Of a DNA stretch of 38,070 nt, positions 16,260 to 26,076 are shown piece after piece (position 1 is the stretch's first letter; the number at the start of each line of letters is the position of its first letter). Where the stretch lies: positions 1 to 38,070 of the forward strand of contig DASPGW010000095.1 of NCBI GenBank assembly GCA_035620395.1. The letters run 5' to 3'. Position numbers and translations under genes: made by a program. The notes under the pieces were generated by a model that did no database searches, had not been told where the DNA came from, and worked only from the letters and a program-made list of their open reading frames with translations. The DNA comes from Desulfuromonadales bacterium (GTDB lineage Bacteria; Desulfobacterota; Desulfuromonadia; Desulfuromonadales; DASPGW01).

Positions 16260-17291
16260 ATGCGGCTTGAGGATTTTGATTACGAGCTTCCCCCGGAGCA
16301 GATTGCCCAATACCCCTTGGCTGGACGGGACGATTCCAAACTGATGGTGCTGGATCGCGGCGCGCGTTCAGTCCGCACGGGAGGGTTTCCCGAAATTACC
16401 CGCTTTTTCCGCGCCGGCGATCTGTTGGTGACCAACGATACCCGGGTAATTCCGGCCCGCCTGCTGGGAACCAAGGAAAGCGGGGGGCGGATAGAAGTCT
16501 TCCTGGTGCGCCGGCTGACCGGAGAAGAGGAGAGCTGGGCCTGCCTTACCAAGTGCTCTAAGACCCCGCAGCCCGGCGCCCGGCTGCAGTTGGCTGGCGG
16601 GATCGAAGGAACCGTGCTGCCCGGCGGTGAGTCCCCGTACCGGCACATCCGGTTCAGCTGCCCCGGCGATTTTTTCAGCGCTCTCGAGCAGGTGGGGCGT
16701 ATTCCGTTGCCGCCTTATATCCGCCGCGAAGACGACGCGGCGGATCGCACCCGTTATCAGACGGTCTTTGCCCGCACCCGCGGAGCCGTGGCGGCGCCCA
16801 CCGCCGGTTTGCATTTTACCGAGGCGGTTCTTGCGGAATTGCAACGACTCGGCGTACGGATCGAGCCGCTGACCCTGCATGTGGGGCTGGGGACGTTTCT
16901 TCCGGTCCGGGTGGATGATATTCGGGAACATCGCATGCACGGCGAAAGCTATCATGTCCCCGCGGCCACGGCCGCTGCGGTGAACCTCGCCAAGGCAGAG
17001 GGGCGTCGGGTTTTTGCACTGGGGACCACGACCACGCGCACATTGGAGCACGCGGTGGACAGCGAGGGGTTGGTCGTGCCGGGAGAAGGCGTCAGCGACC
17101 TCTTTATCTACCCGGGTTTTCAATTCAAGATCGTCGATGCCCTGATCACCAACTTCCATCTGCCCCGCTCCACCCTGTTGATGCTGGTGTCAGCCTTTGC
17201 CGGTCGGGAGTTTGTGCTTTCTGCTTATCAACGGGCGGTGCGGGAAGGCTACCGGTTCTTCAGCTACGGCGATTGCATGCTGATTCTCTAG
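16260..17291 (+). CDS. queA: S-adenosylmethionine:tRNA ribosyltransferase-isomerase
   Basis: It transfers and isomerises the ribosyl part of SAM onto preQ1 at tRNA position 34, making epoxyqueuosine. The 343-residue length is standard. It begins DFDYELPPEQIAQYPL, then LLVTNDTRVIPARLLG, IPLPPYIRREDDAADRTRYQTVFA, GAVAAPTAGLHFT, and the final FHLPRSTLLMLVSAFAGRE and YGDCMLIL. A possible promoter lies at 16183-16215 (TTGACT, with TATAGT at 16210-16215), but the 21-base spacing is poor. It is followed after 21 bases by tgt, the enzyme acting just before it in the pathway. Confidence 0.97.
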   Translation: MRLEDFDYELPPEQIAQYPLAGRDDSKLMVLDRGARSVRTGGFPEITRFFRAGDLLVTNDTRVIPARLLGTKESGGRIEVFLVRRLTGEEESWACLTKCSKTPQPGARLQLAGGIEGTVLPGGESPYRHIRFSCPGDFFSALEQVGRIPLPPYIRREDDAADRTRYQTVFARTRGAVAAPTAGLHFTEAVLAELQRLGVRIEPLTLHVGLGTFLPVRVDDIREHRMHGESYHVPAATAAAVNLAKAEGRRVFALGTTTTRTLEHAVDSEGLVVPGEGVSDLFIYPGFQFKIVDALITNFHLPRSTLLMLVSAFAGREFVLSAYQRAVREGYRFFSYGDCMLIL

Positions 17292-18449
<1,158 letters not shown>

Positions 18450-18485
18450 CAAACGATCACAACCTAAACCAGGGAGGATATGACA

Positions 18486-18818
18486 ATGAATCTGTTTGGA
18501 GCGACCGAAGCTTTCGCAATGGCCGGCAATGCCGGCGCCCAGCAAGGAGCGCGCCCCGGCTACGAGGGGATCATCATGCTGGTGATCATGTTCGCTATTT
18601 TCTATTTTCTGCTGATCCGGCCGCAGCAGAAGCGGGCCAAGCAACACAAGGAACTGGTCGAATCGCTCAAGGTCGGCGACCAGGTGGTGACTGCCGGCGG
18701 GATGCATGGCAAGGTGGCTGCCGTCCAGGAGAACGTGGTGACTCTGGAAGTTGCTACCGGCGTCAAGATCAAGTTCAACAGAGCTTCCATCGTCTCCACG
18801 ACCAGGCAAGAGCAGTAA
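18486..18818 (+). CDS. yajC: Preprotein translocase subunit YajC
   Basis: This is an accessory membrane subunit that associates with SecD-SecF. The 110-residue protein has a short Ala/Gly-rich N-terminus, one membrane helix at about residues 30-46 (IIMLVIMFAIFYFLLI), and then RPQQKRAKQHKELVESLKVGDQVVTAGGMHGKV, the family hallmark. Two in-frame ATGs compete at 18480 and 18486. The AGGGAGG site (18471-18477) lies only two bases before the first but eight before the second, so 18486 is chosen. Confidence 0.95.
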   Translation: MNLFGATEAFAMAGNAGAQQGARPGYEGIIMLVIMFAIFYFLLIRPQQKRAKQHKELVESLKVGDQVVTAGGMHGKVAAVQENVVTLEVATGVKIKFNRASIVSTTRQEQ

Positions 18819-18889
18819 GGAACCTACTGAAATGGCCGGCGGTCGCCTGGTGGCTGCCGGCAAGATGCCGAAAGGAGATAATTACTGCC

Positions 18890-20488
18890 ATGACCAAGGG
18901 TTTCAAATGGCGGGGACTGCTGGTTCTGGTCTGCCTGGTTCTCTCGCTCGTTTCCCTGGCCCCCACGCTCTTCCGGGATAGCCTCCCCGATTGGTGGAAA
19001 AAGGCCTTCGACCCCATTCATTTGGGCCTCGACCTGCAGGGTGGCATGCACCTGGTGCTCGGCGTCGATGTAGATAAGGCAGTGGAAGGCCGTCTCGACA
19101 GTATCGTCGACCAGACGGAAAGCCTGCTGCGGGAAAAAGATATCATCTTCAAACGGGTCGATCGTCAGGCCGCCGAACGTCTGGCTGTCACGGTTTACGA
19201 TGAGGCGGCCGGTGCGCAGGTGGATGCGCTCATGAAGGAGAATTTCCCCTCCCTCGAGCCGTTGACGATTACGGCCGAAGGCGGTTTTATCCAGAAGGAT
19301 TACCGCCTGAGCACCCGCGAAGTGGAGAGTATCAAGGATTACGCGGTGCGCCAGGCTCTGGAGACCCTGCGCAACCGCGTCGACCAGTTCGGTGTCAGCG
19401 AGCCGACTCTCCAGCGGCAGGGCGAAAACCGCATCCTGATCCAGCTCCCCGGCATCAAGGACCCGGACCGTGCCATCTCCCTACTCGGCAAGACCGCCCG
19501 CCTTGAGTTCAAAATGGTGGCCGAGGATATCGATCCGCAGCAGGCCGTCAAGGGAAACTTGCCCCCCGGAACGCAGCTTCTCTATGAGCGTAGGGTGGAT
19601 CGCCAGACGGGGGCGACGACCGAGGTGCCGATCGTGGTCCAGGAAAAAACGATCATGACCGGTGACCTGCTCGCCGATGCCCAGGTGCGGATCGATACCC
19701 GGTTCAACGAGCCTTACGTGGCAATCGATTTCAATTCGCTCGGGGCCAAACGCTTTGATCAGATCACCGCCGCCAACGTCGGCAAGCGCATGGCCATCGT
19801 CCTCGATGATACCGTTTATTCGGCGCCGGTCATTCGTGAACGCATCTCCGGCGGCAGTGCCCAGATCAGCGGCTCATTCTCCGAGCAGGAGGCGACCGAC
19901 CTGGCCATCGTGCTGCGGGCCGGCTCGCTGCCGGCGCCGGTCGAGATCCTCGAGAACCGCACTGTCGGTCCCTCTCTCGGCCGCGACTCCATCCAGCAAG
20001 GGATTGTCGCCATCCTCCTGGCCGCCGTTCTGGTCGTCGTGGCGATGGCGGCTTATTACAAATGGGCCGGTATAGTCGCCAATGTGGCCCTCGGCCTGAA
20101 CTTTTTCTTCATCCTCGCAGTCCTCAGCCTGTTCAAGGCGACGTTGACCCTGCCCGGCCTCGCCGGCATCGCTCTGACCCTCGGTATGGCGGTCGACGCC
20201 AACGTACTGATCAACGAGCGCATCCGCGAGGAACTGCGTCTTGGCAAGACCGCTAAAGCAGCCATCGAAGCTGGTTACGCCAAGGCTTTTCTGACCATCA
20301 TCGATTCCAACCTCACCACCCTGCTGGCCGGTGTGATCCTGTTCCAGTTCGGTACCGGGCCGGTCAAAGGGTTCGCTGTCACCCTTTCGGTCGGGATTGT
20401 CACCACCCTGTTCACGGCGGTTTTCGTCACCCGACTCATTAACGACTACTTCATGGCCCGCCGTCCGATCACGCGGCTGAGCATCTGA
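18890..20488 (+). CDS. secD: Protein translocase subunit SecD
   Basis: With SecF it uses the proton motive force to pull proteins out of the SecYEG channel on the periplasmic side. The 532-residue protein has an N-terminal membrane helix (about residues 9-27). FDPIHLGLDLQGGMHLVLGVD, a signature of the family, comes next, followed by a large periplasmic domain. The C-terminal half carries five membrane helices, including SLGRDSIQQGI, GMAVDANVLINERIREEL and TTLLAGVILFQFGTGPVKGFA. AAGGAG lies about 12 bases upstream of the ATG. secF follows after 13 bases. Confidence 0.97.
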   Translation: MTKGFKWRGLLVLVCLVLSLVSLAPTLFRDSLPDWWKKAFDPIHLGLDLQGGMHLVLGVDVDKAVEGRLDSIVDQTESLLREKDIIFKRVDRQAAERLAVTVYDEAAGAQVDALMKENFPSLEPLTITAEGGFIQKDYRLSTREVESIKDYAVRQALETLRNRVDQFGVSEPTLQRQGENRILIQLPGIKDPDRAISLLGKTARLEFKMVAEDIDPQQAVKGNLPPGTQLLYERRVDRQTGATTEVPIVVQEKTIMTGDLLADAQVRIDTRFNEPYVAIDFNSLGAKRFDQITAANVGKRMAIVLDDTVYSAPVIRERISGGSAQISGSFSEQEATDLAIVLRAGSLPAPVEILENRTVGPSLGRDSIQQGIVAILLAAVLVVVAMAAYYKWAGIVANVALGLNFFFILAVLSLFKATLTLPGLAGIALTLGMAVDANVLINERIREELRLGKTAKAAIEAGYAKAFLTIIDSNLTTLLAGVILFQFGTGPVKGFAVTLSVGIVTTLFTAVFVTRLINDYFMARRPITRLSI

Positions 20489-20501
20489 CAAGGAGAGGCC
20501 G

Positions 20502-21419
20502 ATGGAGCTCATCAGACCGGATACCAACTTTGATTTTGTCGGCAAGCGTAACATTGCCATCATTGCCTCGTGTCTCCTTATTCTGGCCGGGATTGTCTCC
20601 CTGGTGGTCAAGGGCGGCCCCGCGTACGGCATCGACTTCGCCGGCGGTACCCTGGTGCAGATCAAGTTCACCCAGGATACCAGCGCCGGTCAGATCCGGG
20701 AGGCCCTTCAGGACCTGGATCTGCGGGGGGTGACCATTCAGCAGTTCGGCACCCAGGCCAACGAATTCCTGGTGCGTACCCAGGAATCGAGCGCTTCGCT
20801 GGAAGGGCTCTCCTCCAAGGTCCAGGCATCCCTGGAGAAGAGTTACGGCGCCGGCAAGGTAGAGGTTCGCCGTACTGAGATGGTCGGGCCTCAGGTCGGC
20901 AAGGACCTGCGCAACCAGGGGGTGCAGGCGCTGCTCGTCGCCATCGCCGGCATGCTTGTCTATGTCTCCTTCCGTTTCGAGTTCCGTTTCGGGGTAGGCG
21001 CGGTCATCGCTCTGGCGCACGACGTGCTCGTCACGTTGGCGGCTTTTTCGTTGCTCAACAGGGAGATCGACCTGACCGTCGTCGCCGCCTTTCTGACCAT
21101 TATTGGCTACTCGGTCAACGACACGGTCGTCATCTGCGACCGGATCCGCGAGAACAGAGGGAAGCACCCCAAGGAGGGCCTGATCCCTCTCATCAACCGC
21201 AGTATCAACGAGACACTTTCACGCACCATCATGACTTCCGGCGTCACCCTGCTGGCAGTCTTGGCCCTTTATTTTCTCGGCGGCAGCGTCATCCAGAACT
21301 TCGCCCTCGCCATGTTGATCGGGATGGTGGCCGGCGTCTACTCGACGATCTTCATAGCCAGCCCGGTGATCATCTACTGGGAGAATTTCAAGACGCGGAA
21401 AACCGCCGCTGTAGAATGA
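20502..21419 (+). CDS. secF: Protein translocase subunit SecF
   Basis: This is the smaller partner of SecD in the export complex. It has 305 residues. The order is an N-terminal FDFVGKR segment and first membrane helix, the GIDFAGGTLVQIKF motif opening the periplasmic part, and then five more helices. Conserved segments include AHDVLVTLAAFSL, FLTIIGYSVNDTVVICDRIREN and SINETLSRTIMTSGVTLLAVLALY. AAGGAG precedes the ATG. It overlaps neither neighbour; a TPR-protein gene follows after 13 bases and probably shares the transcript. Confidence 0.97.
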   Translation: MELIRPDTNFDFVGKRNIAIIASCLLILAGIVSLVVKGGPAYGIDFAGGTLVQIKFTQDTSAGQIREALQDLDLRGVTIQQFGTQANEFLVRTQESSASLEGLSSKVQASLEKSYGAGKVEVRRTEMVGPQVGKDLRNQGVQALLVAIAGMLVYVSFRFEFRFGVGAVIALAHDVLVTLAAFSLLNREIDLTVVAAFLTIIGYSVNDTVVICDRIRENRGKHPKEGLIPLINRSINETLSRTIMTSGVTLLAVLALYFLGGSVIQNFALAMLIGMVAGVYSTIFIASPVIIYWENFKTRKTAAVE

Positions 21420-21432
21420 AAGGAAGACCCAT

Positions 21433-22029
21433 ATGAAAAAGGAAACCTTATTCCTCGTCGTCATCGTGCTGGTAGTCGGCGTCCTCGTGGGAATTCTCGT
21501 CAGCAAGGCGGGCAAGGGACCGGGCAAAACTGCTCAGGCGCCGTCTGCCCCGCCGCAGGTCGCAGCTCCTGGGGTAAATCAGCAGCAGACGATCCAGATG
21601 CTCGAGGGGCTCGTGGCCAAGGACCCCAATAACCGCAACGCCTGGGTCGAACTGGGCAACAATTATTTCGACAGCGACCAGCCGGTCAAGGCGATCGAGG
21701 CCTATGGCAAGGCCCTGGCGCTCGGTCCCGAGGATCCCAATGTCCTGACCGACCAGGGACTCATGTTCCGGCGCCTGGGTCAGTACGACCGGGCCATCGA
21801 AAATTTCAGCAAAGCCAATGCGATCGATCCTCGCCATCTTCAAAGTCTCTTTAATATGGGGGTGGTCTACCGCTACGATCTGCAGGATTTTCGCAAGGCC
21901 AATGATGCCTGGAGCAAGTATCTGGCGCTCAACCCCACGGGTCCTGGTGCCGACCAGATCCGGGCCGAGATGCAGGCATTGGGGCAGCTGCTGGGGACCG
22001 GTACGGCCCCCGCTCCCTTGAGCAAGTAG
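21433..22029 (+). CDS. Membrane-anchored TPR-repeat protein
   Basis: This 198-residue protein starts with one membrane helix (about residues 5-25, LFLVVIVLVVGVLVGILV). A Pro/Ala-rich linker follows, and then at least three tetratricopeptide repeats: NAWVELGNNYFDSDQPVKAIEAYGKALAL, NVLTDQGLMFRRLGQYDRAIENFSKA and the related SLFNMGVVYRYDLQDFRKANDAW. The orientation puts the repeats in the periplasm. TPR domains act as protein-binding scaffolds, and the arrangement recalls NrfG/CcmH-like factors, but no specific partner can be named. Its place directly behind secF suggests a link to the envelope. Confidence 0.85.
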   Translation: MKKETLFLVVIVLVVGVLVGILVSKAGKGPGKTAQAPSAPPQVAAPGVNQQQTIQMLEGLVAKDPNNRNAWVELGNNYFDSDQPVKAIEAYGKALALGPEDPNVLTDQGLMFRRLGQYDRAIENFSKANAIDPRHLQSLFNMGVVYRYDLQDFRKANDAWSKYLALNPTGPGADQIRAEMQALGQLLGTGTAPAPLSK

Positions 22030-22060
22030 ACGAGCGCCGCCAACCATTTATTCACCCCGC

Positions 22061-22096
22061 CGGGCCGGAGAACAGTATCTCCGGCCCGCTTTGTCT
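22061..22096 (+). terminator. Terminator-like hairpin after the TPR gene
   Basis: CGGGCCGGAGA (22061-22071) pairs perfectly with 22078-22088 over the loop ACAGTA, and CTTTGTCTT follows, a weak T-rich tail. It would end the queA-to-TPR transcript 15-24 bases before recJ starts. Confidence 0.7.
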
Positions 22097-22111
22097 TCAG
22101 GGCAGAACTGC

Positions 22112-23833
22112 ATGGAAGCGATAACTTCTCGCCACTGGCTGTCGCGACAGAGCGACCTCTCGCCGGCAGCCATCGCGCAGCTTGCCAGCGAGCTCAAACT
22201 GGCGCCGTTGACCGCACGCGTACTGGCCCTGCGCGGCATGGTCAGCCCCGAGGCGGCCAGCGCATTCATGCAGAGCTCCCTTGCTTCGCTCCCCGATCCT
22301 TTTTTGCTGCCGGGGATGAGCCGCGCCGTGCAGCGTCTGGCTGTCGCCATCGAGCGGGGCGAACGGATTGCCGTACATGGCGATTACGACGTCGACGGCA
22401 TCACCGGCACTGCCCTGCTGGTGGAAACCCTGCGGTTGCTTGGCGCCGACACCGAGTGCCACATCCCCCTGCGGCTGAGGGACGGTTACGGCCTCTCCGC
22501 CGACGCTCTGCGTCAGGCGGCCGCCGGCGGCGCCAAGGTCGCTCTTTCCGTCGATTGCGGCGTCTCGGCGGTTGCCGAGGCGCACCTGGCGCTTGAGCTC
22601 GGCCTCGATCTCATTATTACCGATCACCACCAGCCGCCGGAAACCCTGCCTGCTGCCCTCGCCATCATCAATCCGCACCTGCCGGAAAACCGTTTTCCCT
22701 TCAGGGACCTGGCCGGAGTCGGCGTTGCTTTTCTCCTGCTGGTGGCATTGCGCAAGATCCTGCGCGAAAGGGGCTTCTTTGCTGCCCGGCCGGAGCCGGA
22801 TCTGCGCCGCGGCCTCGATCTGGTGGCTCTCGGTACCATCGCCGATGTGGTCCCCCTGCAAGGGGTGAATCGCATCCTCGTCCGGGCCGGCCTGAAAAGC
22901 ATGAACAATAGCGACCGGCCGGGGCTACGGGCGCTCAAGGAGGTTGCGGCCGTCAGTGAGGTGAGTTGCGGCAATGTCGCCTTCCGTCTGGCGCCCCGCC
23001 TGAATGCGGCCGGCCGCCTCGAGGATGCGCTCCTCGGCGTCGATCTGCTGCTAGAATCATCGCCCGAGCGGTCGCAGCCGATGGCCAGGCTGCTCGATGA
23101 TTTCAACCGGGAACGACAGGAAATTGAGCAGGAAGCCCTCCGGCAGGCCGTGGCTCACCTGGAGGCCGAGAAGTTCGCCGGGAGATACTCCATTGTTCTG
23201 GCCGATTCTCGCTGGCACCCGGGGGTGATCGGCATTGTCGCCAGCCGCCTGGTCGAGCGCTACCACCGGCCGGCAGTACTCATCGCCCTCGAAAACGGCA
23301 AGGGTAAGGGGTCCGCGCGCTCAATCGCCGGATTTCACCTGTACCAGTCCCTTGAGCGTTGCCGTCGCCATCTGACCGGTTTTGGCGGGCATGCTTTCGC
23401 CGCCGGTCTCTCCATTGCCGAGGATGAAGTGGAAGTCTTTGCCGCCGCCTTCGAAGAGGTGGCGCGGGAGTGTCTCAGGGAAGGAGATCTTCAGCCCCGC
23501 GTTCTGCACGATGGAGAAATTCTGCTGGAGGAATTGAACGAATCCGCAGTCCGTCAGCTTGCCGAACTGGCGCCCTTTGGGATGGGCAACCCTGAACCTT
23601 CCTTCCTGGCTTGTGGGGGCCGGGCGCAGCAGGTCCAGACGCTGGGCGGCAAACATCTGCGTTTCACTCTCCGCCAGGGGGGCTACAGCCTTCCCTGCAT
23701 CGCTTTCGGCATGGCCGAGCGACAACAGGACCTGGTCGGGGAGTTGGACCTGCTATTTACCCCTGTTCTCAACGAGTGGCGCGGGAAGGTTTCGGTTCAG
23801 TTGCGGCTGAAGGATTTCCGCCCGGCAGAGTGA
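22112..23833 (+). CDS. recJ: Single-stranded-DNA-specific exonuclease RecJ
   Basis: This is a 5'-3' single-strand DNA exonuclease used in recombination, mismatch and base-excision repair. The 573-residue protein has the DHH-superfamily motifs in order: HGDYDVDGITGTALL, SVDCGVSA, ITDHHQPPE and DLVALGTIADVVPL. The DHHA1 motif GKGSARSI and FGGHAFAAG follow. The C-terminal OB-like domain is present (GMGNPEPSFL). The ATG at 22112 is chosen over an upstream in-frame TTG at 22091, which overlaps the tail of the terminator hairpin; AGGG lies about nine bases before this ATG. Confidence 0.96.
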   Translation: MEAITSRHWLSRQSDLSPAAIAQLASELKLAPLTARVLALRGMVSPEAASAFMQSSLASLPDPFLLPGMSRAVQRLAVAIERGERIAVHGDYDVDGITGTALLVETLRLLGADTECHIPLRLRDGYGLSADALRQAAAGGAKVALSVDCGVSAVAEAHLALELGLDLIITDHHQPPETLPAALAIINPHLPENRFPFRDLAGVGVAFLLLVALRKILRERGFFAARPEPDLRRGLDLVALGTIADVVPLQGVNRILVRAGLKSMNNSDRPGLRALKEVAAVSEVSCGNVAFRLAPRLNAAGRLEDALLGVDLLLESSPERSQPMARLLDDFNRERQEIEQEALRQAVAHLEAEKFAGRYSIVLADSRWHPGVIGIVASRLVERYHRPAVLIALENGKGKGSARSIAGFHLYQSLERCRRHLTGFGGHAFAAGLSIAEDEVEVFAAAFEEVARECLREGDLQPRVLHDGEILLEELNESAVRQLAELAPFGMGNPEPSFLACGGRAQQVQTLGGKHLRFTLRQGGYSLPCIAFGMAERQQDLVGELDLLFTPVLNEWRGKVSVQLRLKDFRPAE

Positions 23834-23886
23834 TGGGCTACTGGTAAGTGCAGGCAGTTGGGGGGCAGGGGCCCTGCTGGAGGGGC

Positions 23887-24702
23887 TCAGGAGTTGGGGG
23901 CGCGGGTCCCCTTGAGGTGGACGAACCAGTAGGCAAAGGCGACGAAGACGACGCCGCCGAGGATGTTGCCGAGGGTGACCGGCAGCAGGTTGGCGAAAAA
24001 GAAGCTCCCCCAGTTCAGGCCAGGCTCCGTCAGCTGGAGTTCGCCGGCGAGGAAGAGGCCGGTGGGGATGAAGTACATGTTGGCTACCGAATGCTCGAAG
24101 CCGCTGGCGACGAAGGCCATAATCGGCGCGTAACAGGCAAGCAGCTTGCCGGTGACGTCCCGGGCCGCGGTCGCCATGAAAACCGCCAGGCAGACCAGCC
24201 AGTTGCAGAGGATGCCGCGAACCAGGGCGACATCGAAGGGCAGGTGGCTCTTGGTGACGGCGATGCGGATGGAGTATTCGGCCAACTCCCCTGTCTGCCA
24301 GAGATTGGACCGGAACATGAGCCAGGCGAAGAAGACTGAGCCGGCCAGATTGCCGGCGATGACCACCGTCCAGTTCTCCGCCAGCTTCGCCCAGGTGATC
24401 TCGCCGTGCAGCGCAGCCTTGGCCAGCAGGCTGTTGCCGGTGAAAAGTTCGGCACCGCAGACCACCACCAGCATCAGGCCGAGAGAGAAGACGCTGCCCC
24501 CGACCAGCCTGGCGATGCCGGTGCCGACGAAGGCGGCGGCATCTTGCGTCACCACCGTCGCCAGTTGTGAGCCGAAGGCGATATAGAAGCCGGCCAGCAG
24601 GCTGAGCACGACGGTGCGCGACAGGGGCTGCGTGGTGACCCGTTTGCCGCTTTCGACGAGGGCCTGAACGGTTTCGGCGGGGGTAAGAAAGTTTTTAATC
24701 AA
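23887..24702 (-). CDS. Formate/nitrite transporter (FNT) family channel
   Basis: This is a pentameric inner-membrane channel family for formate, nitrite or hydrosulfide. The 271-residue protein has six hydrophobic segments. Motifs include GFYIAFGSQLATVV, CGAELFTGNSLLA, AGNLAGSVFFAWL, CNWLVCLAVFMA and FVASGFEHSVANMYFIPTGLF, where the His in EHSVANM matches the central channel His of FocA. Which anion it carries cannot be told. It starts with TTG at 24702, which overlaps the stop of the upstream aminotransferase by four bases (TTGA), so the two are translationally coupled. GAGG lies about nine bases before the TTG. It converges with recJ with only 53 bases between. Confidence 0.93.
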   Translation of the reverse strand: MIKNFLTPAETVQALVESGKRVTTQPLSRTVVLSLLAGFYIAFGSQLATVVTQDAAAFVGTGIARLVGGSVFSLGLMLVVVCGAELFTGNSLLAKAALHGEITWAKLAENWTVVIAGNLAGSVFFAWLMFRSNLWQTGELAEYSIRIAVTKSHLPFDVALVRGILCNWLVCLAVFMATAARDVTGKLLACYAPIMAFVASGFEHSVANMYFIPTGLFLAGELQLTEPGLNWGSFFFANLLPVTLGNILGGVVFVAFAYWFVHLKGTRAPNS

Positions 24703-25886
24703 AGCCCTGCCTCTTTCGCGACCTTTTCCCAGGCGGGAAGGCTGCGCTCGATGATGGCGGCGTCGATACAGTAGGCGATGCGGAAATGGCCCGGCGCACC
24801 GAAGCCGGCCCCCGGCACGAGCAGAATGTTGTGTTTCTGCGCCAGTCGGACGAAGGCGACGTCGTCCTCCAGCGGCGAGCGGGGAAAAAGGTAGAAGCCG
24901 CCGCCGGGTTTGACCATGCGGAAGCCGAGGCCGGTGAGGTGATCGTAGAGGCGGTCGCGTTTTACCCGGTATTCCTCGATGTCGACGCTCACCCGCTGCA
25001 GTTTGGTCACCAGGCGCTGCATGAGGGCCGGGGCATTGACGAAGCCGAGGACCCGGTTGCAGAAAACCGCTCCCTCGATGAACCGCCCGGCATCGTGCAG
25101 CTCAGGATTGACGGCCAGGTAACCGATGCGCTCACCGGGCAGGGCAAGATCCTTGGAGTGGGAGGTGACGATCACCGAGTTGCGGATGCAGCCGAAAATG
25201 CCGGGAACCTCGGCGCCGTCGTAGGCGAGGCGGGCGTACGGCTCGTCGGAGATGACGTAGATCTGCCGGTCCAGTTCCCGCTCCTTGCGGGTGAGCAACT
25301 TTCCCAGTGCTGCCAGGCTCGCCTGCGGGTAAATGACCCCGGTCGGGTTGTTGGGAGAATTGACGATGATGGCCCGGGTGTTGGGGCCGACCGCCGCTTC
25401 GATGGCGTTGAGATCGAGCTGGAAGGTTTCACGGTCGGTCCAGACCTCCCGGGTCACGCCGCCGTGATTGTCGACGTAGAACTTGTATTCGACGAAATAG
25501 GGGGCAAGAATGATGACCTCCTCGCCCGGATTGAGAATAGTCTTCAAAACCACGTTGAGGGCGCCGCCGGCGCCGCAGGTCATGACCACATGCCGTGCTT
25601 CCAGCGGCAGCGGTGATTTCTCCGAGAGCAGTTCGGCCACCGCCGAGCGGGTTTCCTCATAGCCTGCATTGTTCATGTAACGGTGCATCCCCGGCAGCGG
25701 GTGCTGCGCCAGTTCCAGCAGCTCCCGGCGGAACGCCTCGGGCGGCTCCACCGAAGGGTTGCCGAGGGTGAAATCGAAGACATTCTCCTCACCGTGAATC
25801 TGGCGCAGCATTGCCCCCTCCTCGAACATCTTGCGGATCCAGGAAGAACGCTCGATGCAGCCTTGCACCTTGATGGCTATGGTCAT
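24699..25886 (-). CDS. Class I/II pyridoxal-phosphate aminotransferase
   Basis: This is an aspartate-aminotransferase-fold enzyme of 395 residues. It has FTLGNPSVEPPEAFRREL and YMNNAGYEETRSAVAELL at the N-terminus, TCGAGGALNVVLKTILNPGEEV, and the cofactor-binding IVNSPNNPTGVIY. The Schiff-base lysine is in SHSKDLALPGERIGY, and PGGGFYLFPR follows. The substrate is not evident; Asp, aromatic or branched-chain amino acids are all possible. AAGGAG precedes the ATG. A promoter is seen upstream on the same strand. It is divergent from pheA and coupled to the FNT channel. Confidence 0.92.
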   Translation of the reverse strand: MTIAIKVQGCIERSSWIRKMFEEGAMLRQIHGEENVFDFTLGNPSVEPPEAFRRELLELAQHPLPGMHRYMNNAGYEETRSAVAELLSEKSPLPLEARHVVMTCGAGGALNVVLKTILNPGEEVIILAPYFVEYKFYVDNHGGVTREVWTDRETFQLDLNAIEAAVGPNTRAIIVNSPNNPTGVIYPQASLAALGKLLTRKERELDRQIYVISDEPYARLAYDGAEVPGIFGCIRNSVIVTSHSKDLALPGERIGYLAVNPELHDAGRFIEGAVFCNRVLGFVNAPALMQRLVTKLQRVSVDIEEYRVKRDRLYDHLTGLGFRMVKPGGGFYLFPRSPLEDDVAFVRLAQKHNILLVPGAGFGAPGHFRIAYCIDAAIIERSLPAWEKVAKEAGL

Positions 25887-25923
25887 TGTGGACTCCTTGG
25901 ATTGTCTGAATTGAATGGCCCGC

Positions 25924-25953
25924 AGTTTAGCCGGGCAATCGGTGGACGGTCAA
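25924..25953 (-). promoter_or_regulatory. Promoter of the aminotransferase-FNT pair
   Basis: On the minus strand, TTGACC (25953-25948) and TAAACT (25929-25924) are 18 bases apart. The transcript would start about 45 bases before the start codon. Confidence 0.6.
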
Positions 25954-26012
25954 GGGGAAAGGGACACCCGCGGCCGGTGCATCAAACGAAGGGAAAAAAC
26001 AAGGCTTTTGCG

Positions 26013-26041
26013 TTGATTTTTGCGCAGCGATACGCTAGATT
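26013..26041 (+). promoter_or_regulatory. Promoter of the pheA operon
   Basis: TTGATT (26013-26018) and TAGATT (26036-26041) are 17 bases apart, about 30 bases before the pheA start. It is divergent from the aminotransferase promoter, about 60 bases away. Confidence 0.6.
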
Positions 26042-26076
26042 TCCAGCTCCATGGCCCAATTAAAGGGGGTGACGGC

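Noticed and set aside
18835-18870. GCCGGC-bounded inverted repeat between yajC and secD
   Set aside because: Outside the six-base ends the arms match poorly, and the motif is common in this GC-rich sequence.
23860-23880. GCAGGG/CCCTGC palindrome between recJ and the FNT gene as a terminator
   Set aside because: It has six-base arms with a one-base centre and no T-run; too weak to call.
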